50,912 nt of DNA. It comes from Phycisphaerales bacterium UBA1845 (GTDB lineage Bacteria; Planctomycetota; Phycisphaerae; UBA1845). The notes beneath the pieces were generated by a model. It saw only the letters and a list, made by a program, of their open reading frames with translations, was not told the DNA's origin and searched no databases. The DNA lies in the NCBI GenBank assembly GCA_002338715.1, contig DDIR01000088.1:318-51229 (forward strand), in the 5' to 3' direction. How positions within the stretch are numbered: the stretch's first letter is position 1; each line of letters opens with the position of its first letter. A program made the position numbers and the translations under genes. This document shows positions 17,801-26,829 of this stretch, piece after piece.

Positions 17801-20800
17801 TGAAATCGTATTCGGCGAACACATCTCCGATGCTTCCCGGCGTCGTACCCTCAAACGCCAGTTGGCCCACCCGCGAAAACGCATCGTTGATGTCGTCCTG
17901 GAACGTGCCGCCCGATCCCGTATGCGTGTAGCCACGGTAAATGCGCTTGCCATCAGGATACTCGACGTATTCCAAGCGTTTGTAGTTGTCGGAGCTGAAG
18001 TCCGTGTTGAAATTGAATTCAACCGCCAGTGTGGAACCGTCAACAATCCCGTCGTGCTCCTGTTCTTGTTTGATCAGGTTGCCAGCATCGTCATACGTGT
18101 TCTTAATCTGGTTCACAGCGTCTGTGGAAACGGTCGGGCCGTAGGCCGACGTGCTTGAGCGCGTTGTCACGTATTCCACACGTCCAGCGTCATCATAATC
18201 CCAACTCACCAACCGGGTCCCCGAATCAACACCTGAGCCCACGGTCCAGATTTTCTCAAATGTTTTTCGACGCAGTTCGTCGTATCCGTAGACGACCCAA
18301 CTGCCGTTTTGGTCGGTTCGCCCTGCGACTTGCCCATTCTGCGTGTAAGTGAACACGATCTTGTCGGTTGACGCACTGCCGACAGTGCCGTCGCCGGTCG
18401 GATAGCGGATTTCGGTGACAAGTTTGCTGCTTCGATCGTCGGTGTAGGCATACTCGGTGATCTGATCGACATCGCTGCCGTCTTCAGTCCAAACACCATT
18501 TGCGTAATCGTTGTCGGCATCCGGATCGTGCATGATGCGCACCATCGATCCGGCGGCGTTGTACTGGTATTCGGTCTTGCGGTTGAGATTTCCCATGCCC
18601 GCATCTTCGATCTTGGCGATGCTTCGACCTAGATCGTCGAATTCAGTTTCGGTGATGATGCCACGCGCATCGGTGACGGTGTCGCGCCTTCCAGCCGTGT
18701 CGTACGAATACGTCGTGACCAACACGGTATCGCTGGATGCGGGAGCCGAAGCGCCATAGGTCGGTGGATCGGCATTCATCCAGCCATTGGTATTGGTGCC
18801 GTAATTGGCTGTATCACTGACGCGATCGGCATCGTCGTACCAGGTGTAGGTGTAAGTGCGGATGAAGTCGCTACCATCCAAGTCCATGCCGTTGGTGTCG
18901 TCGTGGTTTAGTTCCTTGCGTACGGTCTGAGTGACCTTGCCGTCATCATCAAGCGTGAACGTCGTGTGCTCGACAATGCCTTCGTCGTCGTCCGGATAAT
19001 CTGGAGCACCGCTACTGAACTTACCTGCCGGATCGAATTGCGTTCCCGAGAAACTCGCAACACGACGCCTCGCGCCGTCGAATTGCGTGAAACGCACACC
19101 GGTATTGGGCGCGTCGACAGCCCAAACGAGCCCGCGTCTGTCATGGTAAGTGTTCGAAACTAGCGCGTCGGCAGGTGTTGAAGCGCTCGGGTCCATGAAG
19201 CGCTCGGTCTTGTATGCGCGGCCGACCTCATCAAAATGCGTCTTCGACAGCGACAAACGGTTGCTGGCCAAAGCGCTGTCGGACGGATCATCACCGGGAT
19301 CAAGACTGGTCGTTGCACTGAATGTGCCCGATGCCGTGACTCGGCCTAGGTTGTCGTATTTGACGAGCGAATATGGCGGCAGCGGTGGAATCGTTGTCGT
19401 GCGTCGATTCCGCCAATCATGATCGAAACGTGTATTATTGCTTTGCCCGACTGCGTAAAATGTCCGCACCCAGCTGATTTGACCGTCCCCAACGCCATCT
19501 TCTTGGTCGGAATCCGTCAAGGCGTCGTCCGGGTCGTCGTAGAAAATCCTCGTTTGCGTGCGGGTCGTGACAGAATCGATACCGTTACTGTCGATGTCAT
19601 GTGTGTTGTCGCTGACCCCAATCCCGGTTCTGATGCGCCGACCCATTGCGTCATACGTGAACTTTGTGACTTGTTCGCGATCGTTGGGCGATTCATCGGC
19701 AACATCGGCGGCGGTGTACTCCAAACGTCCCATCTCGTCGTATTCATAATCTGTCTGATAGTAATTGCTGTAGCGCGTTCCGTCTCCTGACGACGGAATA
19801 TCGTGATATTGAACACTGCTTGTTCGTTGACCTGCCAGGTTGTACGACTGCTTCGACCATGAAACATAATCGCTCTGCGCAAGCGATTCGGTTCCATTCG
19901 GCTCACTGCTCGTTGTGCTAATTGTCGTGTCCGTGCTCAAGCTGATTGATTCGAGCGGCCGACCTTCCTCGTCCGTAATCGAGACCATTGCAGGGCGCAG
20001 TGTCTTTGACGTTCCCGAGTCAAATGCTGGATACACGCGTTTTTCATTGTCCTTGTAGACAAACCAGGTTTCACTGCCGCCAGGATCAACGACTTTACGA
20101 AGACGTCCCAATTGATCGACGACCTGACTGGAATCGATGTTCAGCGGTGTCGTTGACGCTGTTCGGGCAAACGGTCCATCGCTGGCACTTGAAAACCCGA
20201 ACGCTGTCCCGTCCCAGTCGCTGCTGACCACAGAAGGAAGACTGTTGGAATCGACGTCAAGCACTGTCAAAGTCCGTTTGCCTGTGGCAAAAGTTCCATT
20301 TGTGTTGGCGTCATCGTATCCGAAGTAATTCAGCACACCCTCGCCATCTAGTCGCCAGCGGAGTTTTCCGTAGCTGTCCCTAAACGCTTTGCCCACTGCA
20401 GCGATTCCCGGGCCATTCTTGCCGGTCGAGACCGTGGGGCGCGTTGTCGTAGCACTCTTGATGCCCCGTTTGTTTGTGTCGTCATAGAATGTATAAACGG
20501 TGCTGCCAGTTTGCGGTGAACTGCCACCGCTCGCATCGGATTCATAGATAGTTGTTGATGTCACAAGTGCGGGGCGCTCGCTGATCGTCCGTCCGTATTC
20601 AACGAGCTTGATGGGAGTGCCATTGCTGCCCATCATGACTGAAACTGTTTGCAAATACCCTTCGTAACTTCCAGCTGAATAGTAATCGAGCTTGCGGACC
20701 ATGCCCTCGCTCGTCCTAGTCGTCACTTCGAAGGGCTGCGTTTCGTCGTAAGCCTCACAGGCCGATGGGTTAAATGCTTTCGATACAAATCCCCTGTCGT

Positions 20801-22391
20801 TGTATTCGTTGTGTTTGATCCACTCCAAGGTGGGCGAACCGTCATCTGTGTCCTGAAAAACCCAGGTAAGAACATCGCCTTTCTTGTTCACATCATAAAT
20901 GATCCGAGTATTGTTCGGCCTATCGACTTGCCCATGGAGTACCCAAGTATTGTAATCGTCAGGTGCCGTACCATTTGTATTCCAGTCGATCAGCGTTGTA
21001 CCAATTGCGCTTCCACCGCCGCCTCCACAACTTAGGCACCCACTGCTGCGTTCATCCACCAGTGATATGCGATAGTTGCTGTCGTATTCGATGTATGCGT
21101 TGGCGTAGTCCGCCAAGTCCTCCTCGCTGGCGGTCTTGTAAGCGGTCGCGCCATTTGCGTCTGAGAACCGCCGAAAATTCTCGGGGCGCAGGATGTATTT
21201 GATCTTGTGGTCGGTTCCAGGGTTGTTGTCGACGTGGAATGTTCCTTCCCAATACCGGTAGTGCTGTTTCGTAACGATTGACAGCGTCCCGCCAGTATCC
21301 GCCGTGGTTCGCCGACTGGTCGTGACCAACTGCAGGTCGCCTGCGGAACCGCCGTTGGTGTTGGTGTCGTTGTTAAAATATTCATATTCAACCATGCCGA
21401 CTAGATTGGAGCCATTGGTGTCAACATCGTGGAACATTTCGACCGATTCCAACTTTCCATCATTCACGCCGCCCGAAATGTAATTGTAAAGCATCCGATG
21501 GCCACCGGCGTCATCGACCTGGGTCAGAATACCTGATGCGTAAGTTAGCTCCAGTTTGTTATCGTAGCTATCACGGATTTCAAAGAGCTTTCCACGTTCG
21601 CTCGCTGTTCCGTAATCGAAATCGCGGTACCACCATTGCCAACCATTGTCCGCTTCAACAATAAACGCTCCTTCTGAAACGTCGTGTGTGATGTCAATGA
21701 AGTAGTAGTCGTCAACTGTCCAGTTGTCCTCGCTGGTGTTGGTAAACGAGCGTTTATGAAGCGCGTCGATAATCAAGGTCAGATTTGCATTTTCGTAGTC
21801 GCCTTCATTGTCCGAAATAAGCTCTGGGATCGAGGAATGTCGCCACTGCCAGCCCTGCTCGGTGTCGTTGTCGCTGTCCGTTGCGTCCAGCAGGCTGTCG
21901 TAAGACCTGATGTGCGACCAGCGCGGGCCAACCGTCGGCATGCTCAGATCTTCTTCAAAAATGAACGCCCCGCCTGTCTTGGGGCGCACCGGGCTGGGTA
22001 GGACAGTACTGTCGCCCGATCCTCCCCCTGAACCGGCTCCACTGCCAGAGGGGCAGTCGCCTTCAGGACAACCACCGCCCTCAATGCAACATGGTCTGGG
22101 GTCGCTAGTCGATCCGCCGCAAAACGTCACAGGGCCACCGCATCCGCAACCTGCCTCGTCCTTGGGGGCGGAATCAGATGGCTGGGCGTCTCCAAAGCTT
22201 GTACCGTCGGCGACGAGAGGAGGGCATCCTTCTGTTTCTGCAGAACCGGTTATGCCTGCGCCCCCCTCGTTGGTCAGGCCTTCGTCGCCACCCTTGCATT
22301 GGGCAAGAGCGTTGGTTGACGAAAAGACAATCGTCAAGATCGACGCAATAATTGCACGTGTCATGCTTTTGTAGATTCGTTGATAGTTCAT
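14844..22391 (-). CDS. giant secreted Rhs/YD-repeat protein with a distinct C-terminal tip
   Basis: 2515-aa exported protein. Signal peptide at 1-30, then a Cys/Gly-rich segment (residues ~70-130), an Rhs N-terminal domain starting around PVRPKTGGAFIFEEDLSMP, and a long array of YD-type repeats (YEYDEMGRLEY, YSYDTAGRRDTVTD, FDDLGRSIAKIED). Two LamG/jelly-roll-like inserts lie around residues 1690-2050. An EF-hand/dockerin-like pair (DYDDDGDVDADDF, DADADGDVDSADQT) precedes the Rhs core end (YQNRARQYIPNPGRFQQRDP, then RNPIVVRDPLG). The last 168 residues form a separate Cys-rich tip with RHCYGQC, GDVHE and MDQHNNRLGR, which I suspect is a toxin/enzymatic domain. ATG 22391 has TAGGAG six bases upstream. 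The likely partner downstream is at 14232-14819. Confidence 0.93.
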   Translation of the reverse strand: MNYQRIYKSMTRAIIASILTIVFSSTNALAQCKGGDEGLTNEGGAGITGSAETEGCPPLVADGTSFGDAQPSDSAPKDEAGCGCGGPVTFCGGSTSDPRPCCIEGGGCPEGDCPSGSGAGSGGGSGDSTVLPSPVRPKTGGAFIFEEDLSMPTVGPRWSHIRSYDSLLDATDSDNDTEQGWQWRHSSIPELISDNEGDYENANLTLIIDALHKRSFTNTSEDNWTVDDYYFIDITHDVSEGAFIVEADNGWQWWYRDFDYGTASERGKLFEIRDSYDNKLELTYASGILTQVDDAGGHRMLYNYISGGVNDGKLESVEMFHDVDTNGSNLVGMVEYEYFNNDTNTNGGSAGDLQLVTTSRRTTADTGGTLSIVTKQHYRYWEGTFHVDNNPGTDHKIKYILRPENFRRFSDANGATAYKTASEEDLADYANAYIEYDSNYRISLVDERSSGCLSCGGGGGSAIGTTLIDWNTNGTAPDDYNTWVLHGQVDRPNNTRIIYDVNKKGDVLTWVFQDTDDGSPTLEWIKHNEYNDRGFVSKAFNPSACEAYDETQPFEVTTRTSEGMVRKLDYYSAGSYEGYLQTVSVMMGSNGTPIKLVEYGRTISERPALVTSTTIYESDASGGSSPQTGSTVYTFYDDTNKRGIKSATTTRPTVSTGKNGPGIAAVGKAFRDSYGKLRWRLDGEGVLNYFGYDDANTNGTFATGKRTLTVLDVDSNSLPSVVSSDWDGTAFGFSSASDGPFARTASTTPLNIDSSQVVDQLGRLRKVVDPGGSETWFVYKDNEKRVYPAFDSGTSKTLRPAMVSITDEEGRPLESISLSTDTTISTTSSEPNGTESLAQSDYVSWSKQSYNLAGQRTSSVQYHDIPSSGDGTRYSNYYQTDYEYDEMGRLEYTAADVADESPNDREQVTKFTYDAMGRRIRTGIGVSDNTHDIDSNGIDSVTTRTQTRIFYDDPDDALTDSDQEDGVGDGQISWVRTFYAVGQSNNTRFDHDWRNRRTTTIPPLPPYSLVKYDNLGRVTASGTFSATTSLDPGDDPSDSALASNRLSLSKTHFDEVGRAYKTERFMDPSASTPADALVSNTYHDRRGLVWAVDAPNTGVRFTQFDGARRRVASFSGTQFDPAGKFSSGAPDYPDDDEGIVEHTTFTLDDDGKVTQTVRKELNHDDTNGMDLDGSDFIRTYTYTWYDDADRVSDTANYGTNTNGWMNADPPTYGASAPASSDTVLVTTYSYDTAGRRDTVTDARGIITETEFDDLGRSIAKIEDAGMGNLNRKTEYQYNAAGSMVRIMHDPDADNDYANGVWTEDGSDVDQITEYAYTDDRSSKLVTEIRYPTGDGTVGSASTDKIVFTYTQNGQVAGRTDQNGSWVVYGYDELRRKTFEKIWTVGSGVDSGTRLVSWDYDDAGRVEYVTTRSSTSAYGPTVSTDAVNQIKNTYDDAGNLIKQEQEHDGIVDGSTLAVEFNFNTDFSSDNYKRLEYVEYPDGKRIYRGYTHTGSGGTFQDDINDAFSRVGQLAFEGTTPGSIGDVFAEYDFNGMRRMVRRNHASGSGLAGNDTRTDLWHGTTGMYAGLDQFGRIADMKFTDFSGMSDVDFDRRVYAHDRSGNPTAIANAVFKGRSQVLTYDDLNRLTQQDEGILVSGNIELSDLVRDYDMDLLGNLTPTAGGFKQNSASATFTHSVNATNEITTLARANSAGQAQIVHDDFGSTMSPIWSTQDGSWSVSSGKMSSTGLGIFDLPARILGDAIVGDSHMSVTVKLPVASVPAGSKGGGLIIAKSSGSGYNKYAVTISAGSPGAVTLSRGSGGAFQYIQGSSVTISTGTTYRIDVEKRQRHIEYRIWDGSTLVHADSYDSTEDLNDGYFGLVAFCQSVDFDDLSVTRIDQVNAAAPRWASTAKTTLDGTNDNFRVESNDWGGEARLEWAGDDAYIAQADIDLNGGEDAELKFRYVDPDNYYAVRLGEDTGGGSGPIELIQVVRGKESVVDSTTYTTASNVTLKVRVDANDDVEVWVDSTSKIVNTNGLDIEAGSVALAGENAIFDNVKVGYDGNSDDDIDDAGDDLVINDAFGSTDITPTYDDNGNLTFDGNFKYTYDAWNRLVKATLDDTDVTIHEAAFDGLGRRVVKTVSNSGDLDGVTEYYHNSNQIIETRDGSGNLKTQVYHGTQYIDEVVGQRIADMGRVYVHQDANYNVTGTTDLTARQIERNYYSPYGQLEVAVDSHPFDYDDDGDVDADDFAVTTNGTCTGTATGDCRRMDADADGDVDSADQTAISDYINTLTTDNELARIPAATESQRGNAHGHQGLVFDAEIASYQNRARQYIPNPGRFQQRDPLKYIDGLNDKTALSRNPIVVRDPLGKNGMIIMPCCFLCCSCGEVITALLHVGPLDANKCRERGSWATMLAKGRFPDPSDERTRRKAFRHCYGQCIAAKALGASTAQKCGDVHEACGKANNQSAGFEQMDQHNNRLGRMIASAGADCASTCFDKVTTDTGANCPTASSPLPPPSQAFTCEGPGPAPPNPTFPGC

Positions 22392-22485
22392 CGCTGGCTC
22401 CTAATTCGATCTTGCCGATACGCCAAATTCGTATAGATGCGTCGTCGCGTTTCAAAAACTTTGAACAACGGAAACAACGCGTTTA

Positions 22486-23073
22486 TTATTCCTTCAACTT
22501 CACCAACCACATCCGAGCCCAGCGATTCCAATCACCAACGTCTGACTGAAACGCCAGCTTCCTAAGCAAACTGATCGCTTTTTCGTCCCGGCGATCCTGT
22601 TTCACATAAACACGAGCCAGATGGCCCATCACTTCGACGTTGCTGTCATCGATGGCCAGTGCCGCTTCGTATTGCGTTTCGGCCTCATCGAACCGGCCCA
22701 TCTTTTCCATCAGCGTCCCGAGGTTGTGCCGCGGTTCCGCCGAGTGCGGCATGAGCTTTGCCGCATACGAAAACTCCCACGCCGATTCATACATTTTGCC
22801 CTGACGCAGAAGAACAAGACCGAGGTTGTTGTGCGCAGCCGGGTAGAGCAGATCGGCGTCCAAAGCCTGCCTGAACAGGGCCTGCGCCTCATCAAGTTCA
22901 CCGGCTTCGATGTGCTTCAGCCCGTCGTCATTGAATTGCTGGGCCAACACGGTGTTCCGCGTCCGCGGCTCAGGTGAAGTTAAATATGGGCTGGTCGCGT
23001 ACCGATGTGCGTTGCAACCGTTAACGGCAGCGACCAGCACCAGGATCGATATGGGCGCACATCTTCCACACAC
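22486..23073 (-). CDS. TPR-repeat lipoprotein
   Basis: 195-aa protein with an N-terminal signal ending in VNGC, a lipobox-like site, followed by about three tetratricopeptide repeats (LAQQFNDDGLKHIEAGELDE, AAHNNLGLVLLRQGKMYES, PRHNLGTLMEKMGRFDEAE, VMGHLARVYVKQDRRDE). TPR lipoproteins scaffold envelope complexes. It lies 94 bases upstream of the Rhs gene on the same strand and could assist its export or surface assembly; that link is positional only. Confidence 0.8.
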   Translation of the reverse strand: MCGRCAPISILVLVAAVNGCNAHRYATSPYLTSPEPRTRNTVLAQQFNDDGLKHIEAGELDEAQALFRQALDADLLYPAAHNNLGLVLLRQGKMYESAWEFSYAAKLMPHSAEPRHNLGTLMEKMGRFDEAETQYEAALAIDDSNVEVMGHLARVYVKQDRRDEKAISLLRKLAFQSDVGDWNRWARMWLVKLKE

Positions 23074-23675
23074 GGCAGTTCATCTCCGCATAAACAGTCA
23101 GCACCGGCGTGCTGCACTGGACATAACGCGCAACGTGAACGCTCTTTTTTGTTAGACGGCTGAGTTTTCTTCGATCCTGGTGTGCCCAGATAGATCACTG
23201 CACATGTTGTTTGCTGTAGGAAAGCCGTGCAGCTTGCTACCGAAAACAAGTGTACACGAGATGAATCGGCGATCAAGTAAAATCCGACGCGTGTGAACAC
23301 GTTTGACTAGCACGTCGGCGCGCAACGTTGTTGTTTCAAAATGAATTACCGAACGTGCGCGGCGTAAAATAATTTTTGCGAGCTTGCGCGTTTTCAAAAA
23401 CGCTTCAGTTCTTGCTCGAAGCGACTTAGGTAGTTCTCCCCACCATGAATTAAGGGGAAAGAATTGAAGTCAGTATGCAGCATGGTAGTTATTCGTTGCA
23501 ACAATCACGCGCGCATGTTTTGTACAAAACAATTTGCCTCGACACGATTCGTGGGCTAGTCTTGAATCAACGTCACAGCGATCATGTGACGCGACGCAAA
23601 ACCTACCTTGCTCATCTGACATGTTGGCCGTTTTGAATTCAAACCCGAAGCTACTTTTTTCAAGGGGACTTTGTC
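23074..23675. other. divergent intergenic region with a 16-bp palindrome
   Basis: About 600 bases between divergently transcribed genes. Short open frames here have no support. A perfect 16-bp palindrome TGTTTTGTACAAAACA is at 23516-23531, 145 bases before the plus-strand gene, and may be an operator. The ribosome binding site AAGGGGA (23662-23668) belongs to the next gene. Confidence 0.5.
23516..23531. promoter_or_regulatory. perfect 16-bp palindrome, possible operator
   Basis: TGTTTTGTACAAAACA is exactly self-complementary and lies in the divergent intergenic region between the Rhs/TPR genes and the exported-protein/T2SS genes. No regulator can be assigned. Confidence 0.4.
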
Positions 23676-24461
23676 ATGTCGCAACTAAAACAGAATTGGA
23701 AAGTACTTACGTTGGCGGTGTTGTCGTGCGCGACGGCCGTGTTCGGTTGGTCGTTTCTGCATTTCGGAACGATGTCCACGGCGCAGGTTGGTGAAGGTGG
23801 TGGCGAACTGACTGTCGTCGACAAGTCGGACATCCAAACGCTATTGGCCACGATTGATCTGGATCGAGATTGCATGGCGGCGCTGAATCCATCGGCCCAG
23901 CAGGCGTCGGATCTGATGGGCGCTGTGGTGAACTGGTGGGCGACGGACGGTGCGACCTGGAAGGGACTCAATGCCAACGCTGCCCATCAGCGTAATGCGG
24001 TCAGGCAACTCGAACGTGCTGCGAAGATGGGCACAGCCGACGGCCACCACGAAGAGGATCTCGCCACTGCCCGGGCTGCACTGGCATCCGCTAACTCGGC
24101 AGCCAAAAGCCACGAAAACTCGCTGCGCAGCACATTGGCATCATTGATGTCAGATACGCAGCAGAGTACGTGGTCGGTGATCCAGCACGGATGGGGAGGC
24201 AACATGCCCGTGCGCATGCTGGAATTGTCACACCAACAGCGGCAGGACTACGCCCGTGGATTGCGTCACCATGAACTCGCCATGGCCGCAGCGCAGAGTC
24301 AGGATGAGCGCAACACCCTGGAAGCGGCGTGGGTTGAAACGGTAAACACCATTCTGACACCGGACAATCGCCAAGTCATCACCGATTGGGAAACGAACGC
24401 CGCCGAAGCCTATGCAGCCGTCAACGATGCCATGGCCAGCGCGTTCGGTTCGGAAGGCTAG
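23676..24461 (+). CDS. exported helical protein preceding the T2SS operon
   Basis: 261-aa protein with an N-terminal signal/anchor (LTLAVLSCATAVFGWSFL) and a mostly alpha-helical, Ala/Gln-rich body with possible coiled coil (residues ~100-155). No family recognised. The start is well supported by AAGGGGA seven bases upstream. It ends 76 bases before the secretin gene on the same strand, so it may be the first gene of the secretion transcript, as an accessory or a substrate; nothing in the sequence decides this. Confidence 0.7.
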   Translation: MSQLKQNWKVLTLAVLSCATAVFGWSFLHFGTMSTAQVGEGGGELTVVDKSDIQTLLATIDLDRDCMAALNPSAQQASDLMGAVVNWWATDGATWKGLNANAAHQRNAVRQLERAAKMGTADGHHEEDLATARAALASANSAAKSHENSLRSTLASLMSDTQQSTWSVIQHGWGGNMPVRMLELSHQQRQDYARGLRHHELAMAAAQSQDERNTLEAAWVETVNTILTPDNRQVITDWETNAAEAYAAVNDAMASAFGSEG

Positions 24462-24537
24462 GAACCGATTCAGTTGCGACAGCAGTATGAGAGTCGCTTG
24501 ATGGTTGGCTGGATTGGCTGATCGACTGGGGACCGCA

Positions 24538-26829
24538 ATGCGAATGCTTTCAAAGCATGGCTGGGCGTGCGCGATGATCGTCGCGGGTTGTGCGGTGCTG
24601 ACTTCTCCTCATTCAGCTTGCGCCGATGGTGGTGCCGAAGCCGACACCGCCCGCGACGAGATCACGATCGATTATCCCGATCGGTTGGAAGTGGCGGTGC
24701 TGGCCGACTATGTCAGCCAGACACTAAACCTGCGAATCTTGTATGGCGAAGAGATCAAGAATCAGAACGTGATTCTTCGACCCGGTACGGTCACGCTACC
24801 GAAAGCCAAGCTGCTGGATTTGCTGCGATCCGTTTTGGCGGTCAAAGGTTTGGCGCTGATCGATGATCCCACCGAAACATTCTATCGGATCGTTCCGATT
24901 GCTAACGCGGCGAAGCTGACAGGGCGCATTCGGACATCGCCTCCCATTGAGCCACAATCCGGACGAATCATCACGCAGTTGATCCGCATTCCATCGGGCG
25001 ATTTGAAACGCGTGGTGGGTACGGTTCAGTCGTTCGTTTCGGGCGGCAGTGCGTCGATCATCGAACTGCCTGAACAGCGGTCGATCCTGCTGACCGACGA
25101 CGAGACCAACATTGCCCGAGTGCTGGACCTCATCAAACTCATCGATCAGCCGTCGGCACCAATCGTCACTGAAACGGTTCACGTACAGCATCAACCGGTG
25201 CCACGACTCATGAAGTATGTTTCGGATCTGTTGCCAGCGGAGGCCGGTACATCTGGCGACGCAGCGCCAGCGAGATTGTCGGCGGGATTGTCTCCCGGTT
25301 CGATTGTGATCCAGGGCACAGATAGCGCCGTGTGGCAGGCTGCAATCCTATTACGGCGATTCGATGTCCCCACACACAGCGACTCAACTTCCGAAACCTA
25401 CAGCCTCAAACACAGTTCGGCGGACCGCATCAAATCACTCATCGAAAGTCTCGTGGCCTCGACGGGCGAGGGCGCGATGCAGATCCACGTGGATGAGTCG
25501 GTCAATCGCCTCTACGTGTCCGCGTCGCCAGCACAACATCGTCGCATTGCCGAACTGCTCGAACGGGAAGATGTCCCTGCACCTGCCAGCGCCAAGCGTA
25601 CGCGGATCTACAGGCCACAGAACCGACCAGCCAGCGAGATCCTCGACACGCTCACGCAGTTGTTGCAGGACACACGCGACGTCGCCGACAGCGAGCAATT
25701 TGGGTCGGGAGGAACGGCTTCAACCAGCGAACTTCTGACATCGAATCGATTGCGCGGCAGCGGTAACATCTCGCCACCAGGTCGCAACCGACCGCCTACA
25801 CCGCAGCGACATGGTCAACCGCTGCCACGTCCGCCTGCGCAAGAGCCCATCGAATCGCCTGAGGATCAGCCGCAACCAGTGCGCCGCATCACCGGTCCGG
25901 ATTATGTGCTTACCGAAGACGAGGCGACCAATGCCATCATCGCAGTGGGTTCACCCGAGTTCCACAACCAGTTGGCTGACTTGATTGAACAGCTGGACCG
26001 GCGTCCTGCCCAGGTGCTCATCGAGATGACCCTTGTGGCTGTGACACTCAGCGACTCGGTCAGTTTGGGCATCGAACTGGAAGGTCTCGATCTGGGCGAC
26101 GGGTTTGATTATTTGCTGTTTTCCAACTTCGGGTTGTCGAGTTTTGATGTGGCGACGGGCCAGCGGGTCTTGACGCCCGGCGTGGGCCTCAACGGTGTGC
26201 TCATCGGCCCAACCGAAGTGCCGATCATCCTCAAGGCCCTCGCCACCCACGGCAACAGTCGCGTGATCAGTTCGCCGCGGATGGTAGTCTCTGACAACAC
26301 CACCGCCACGTTGCGCAATGTCGAAGAGGCTCCATTTACCAGCGTCAATGCGTCCGATACGGTCGCAACCACGTCGTTTGCGGGGTTCGCGTCGGCGGGT
26401 ACAACGCTGACCGTCACCCCGCATGTCGCCCAGGGCGATCATCTGACCCTCAACTACGATTTGAGTTTCAGTAACTTTTCCGGGGCAGCCGGTAGCGCCA
26501 CCGTACCGCCGCCCCGCACGACCAATTCGTTTACGGGCGATGTTCAATTGCCCGACGGCTACACCGTCATCGTCGGTGGCCTCGAAGTCGAGAACGATTC
26601 CGACACCGTCAGCGAAATCCCCGGCCTGGGACGCATCCCGATTGTCGGGCCGTTGTTCCAATCATCGTCAACGTCACGCACACATACACGGATATTCGCT
26701 TTCATCAGGCCGGTGATTTTGCGTGACGATCAGTTTGCGGATCTGAAATACATCAGCACCGAATCGCTCGAAGCGGCGGACGTCGAGAACGAAGATTTCC
26801 CACAGGATCACGAGATGTGGATGCGGTAA
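24538..26829 (+). CDS. gspD: type II secretion secretin GspD
   Basis: 763-aa outer-membrane secretin. After a signal peptide (WACAMIVAGCAVLTSPHSACA) it has an N0-like domain (ITIDYPDRLEVAVLADYVSQ) and repeated N-domains (VGTVQSFVSGGSASIIELPE; IKSLIESLVAST). A Pro/Arg-rich linker covers residues ~405-455, followed by another ring domain (VLTEDEATNAIIAVGSPEF). The secretin core holds VLIEMTLVAVTLSDSVSLGI, VISSPRMVVSDN and the closing LPDGYTVIVGGLEVENDSDT, GRIPIVGPLFQSSS. It would form the outer-membrane exit channel. ATG 24538 is chosen over a TTG at 24505. The 3' end overlaps the GspE gene by 13 bases. Confidence 0.93.
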   Translation: MRMLSKHGWACAMIVAGCAVLTSPHSACADGGAEADTARDEITIDYPDRLEVAVLADYVSQTLNLRILYGEEIKNQNVILRPGTVTLPKAKLLDLLRSVLAVKGLALIDDPTETFYRIVPIANAAKLTGRIRTSPPIEPQSGRIITQLIRIPSGDLKRVVGTVQSFVSGGSASIIELPEQRSILLTDDETNIARVLDLIKLIDQPSAPIVTETVHVQHQPVPRLMKYVSDLLPAEAGTSGDAAPARLSAGLSPGSIVIQGTDSAVWQAAILLRRFDVPTHSDSTSETYSLKHSSADRIKSLIESLVASTGEGAMQIHVDESVNRLYVSASPAQHRRIAELLEREDVPAPASAKRTRIYRPQNRPASEILDTLTQLLQDTRDVADSEQFGSGGTASTSELLTSNRLRGSGNISPPGRNRPPTPQRHGQPLPRPPAQEPIESPEDQPQPVRRITGPDYVLTEDEATNAIIAVGSPEFHNQLADLIEQLDRRPAQVLIEMTLVAVTLSDSVSLGIELEGLDLGDGFDYLLFSNFGLSSFDVATGQRVLTPGVGLNGVLIGPTEVPIILKALATHGNSRVISSPRMVVSDNTTATLRNVEEAPFTSVNASDTVATTSFAGFASAGTTLTVTPHVAQGDHLTLNYDLSFSNFSGAAGSATVPPPRTTNSFTGDVQLPDGYTVIVGGLEVENDSDTVSEIPGLGRIPIVGPLFQSSSTSRTHTRIFAFIRPVILRDDQFADLKYISTESLEAADVENEDFPQDHEMWMR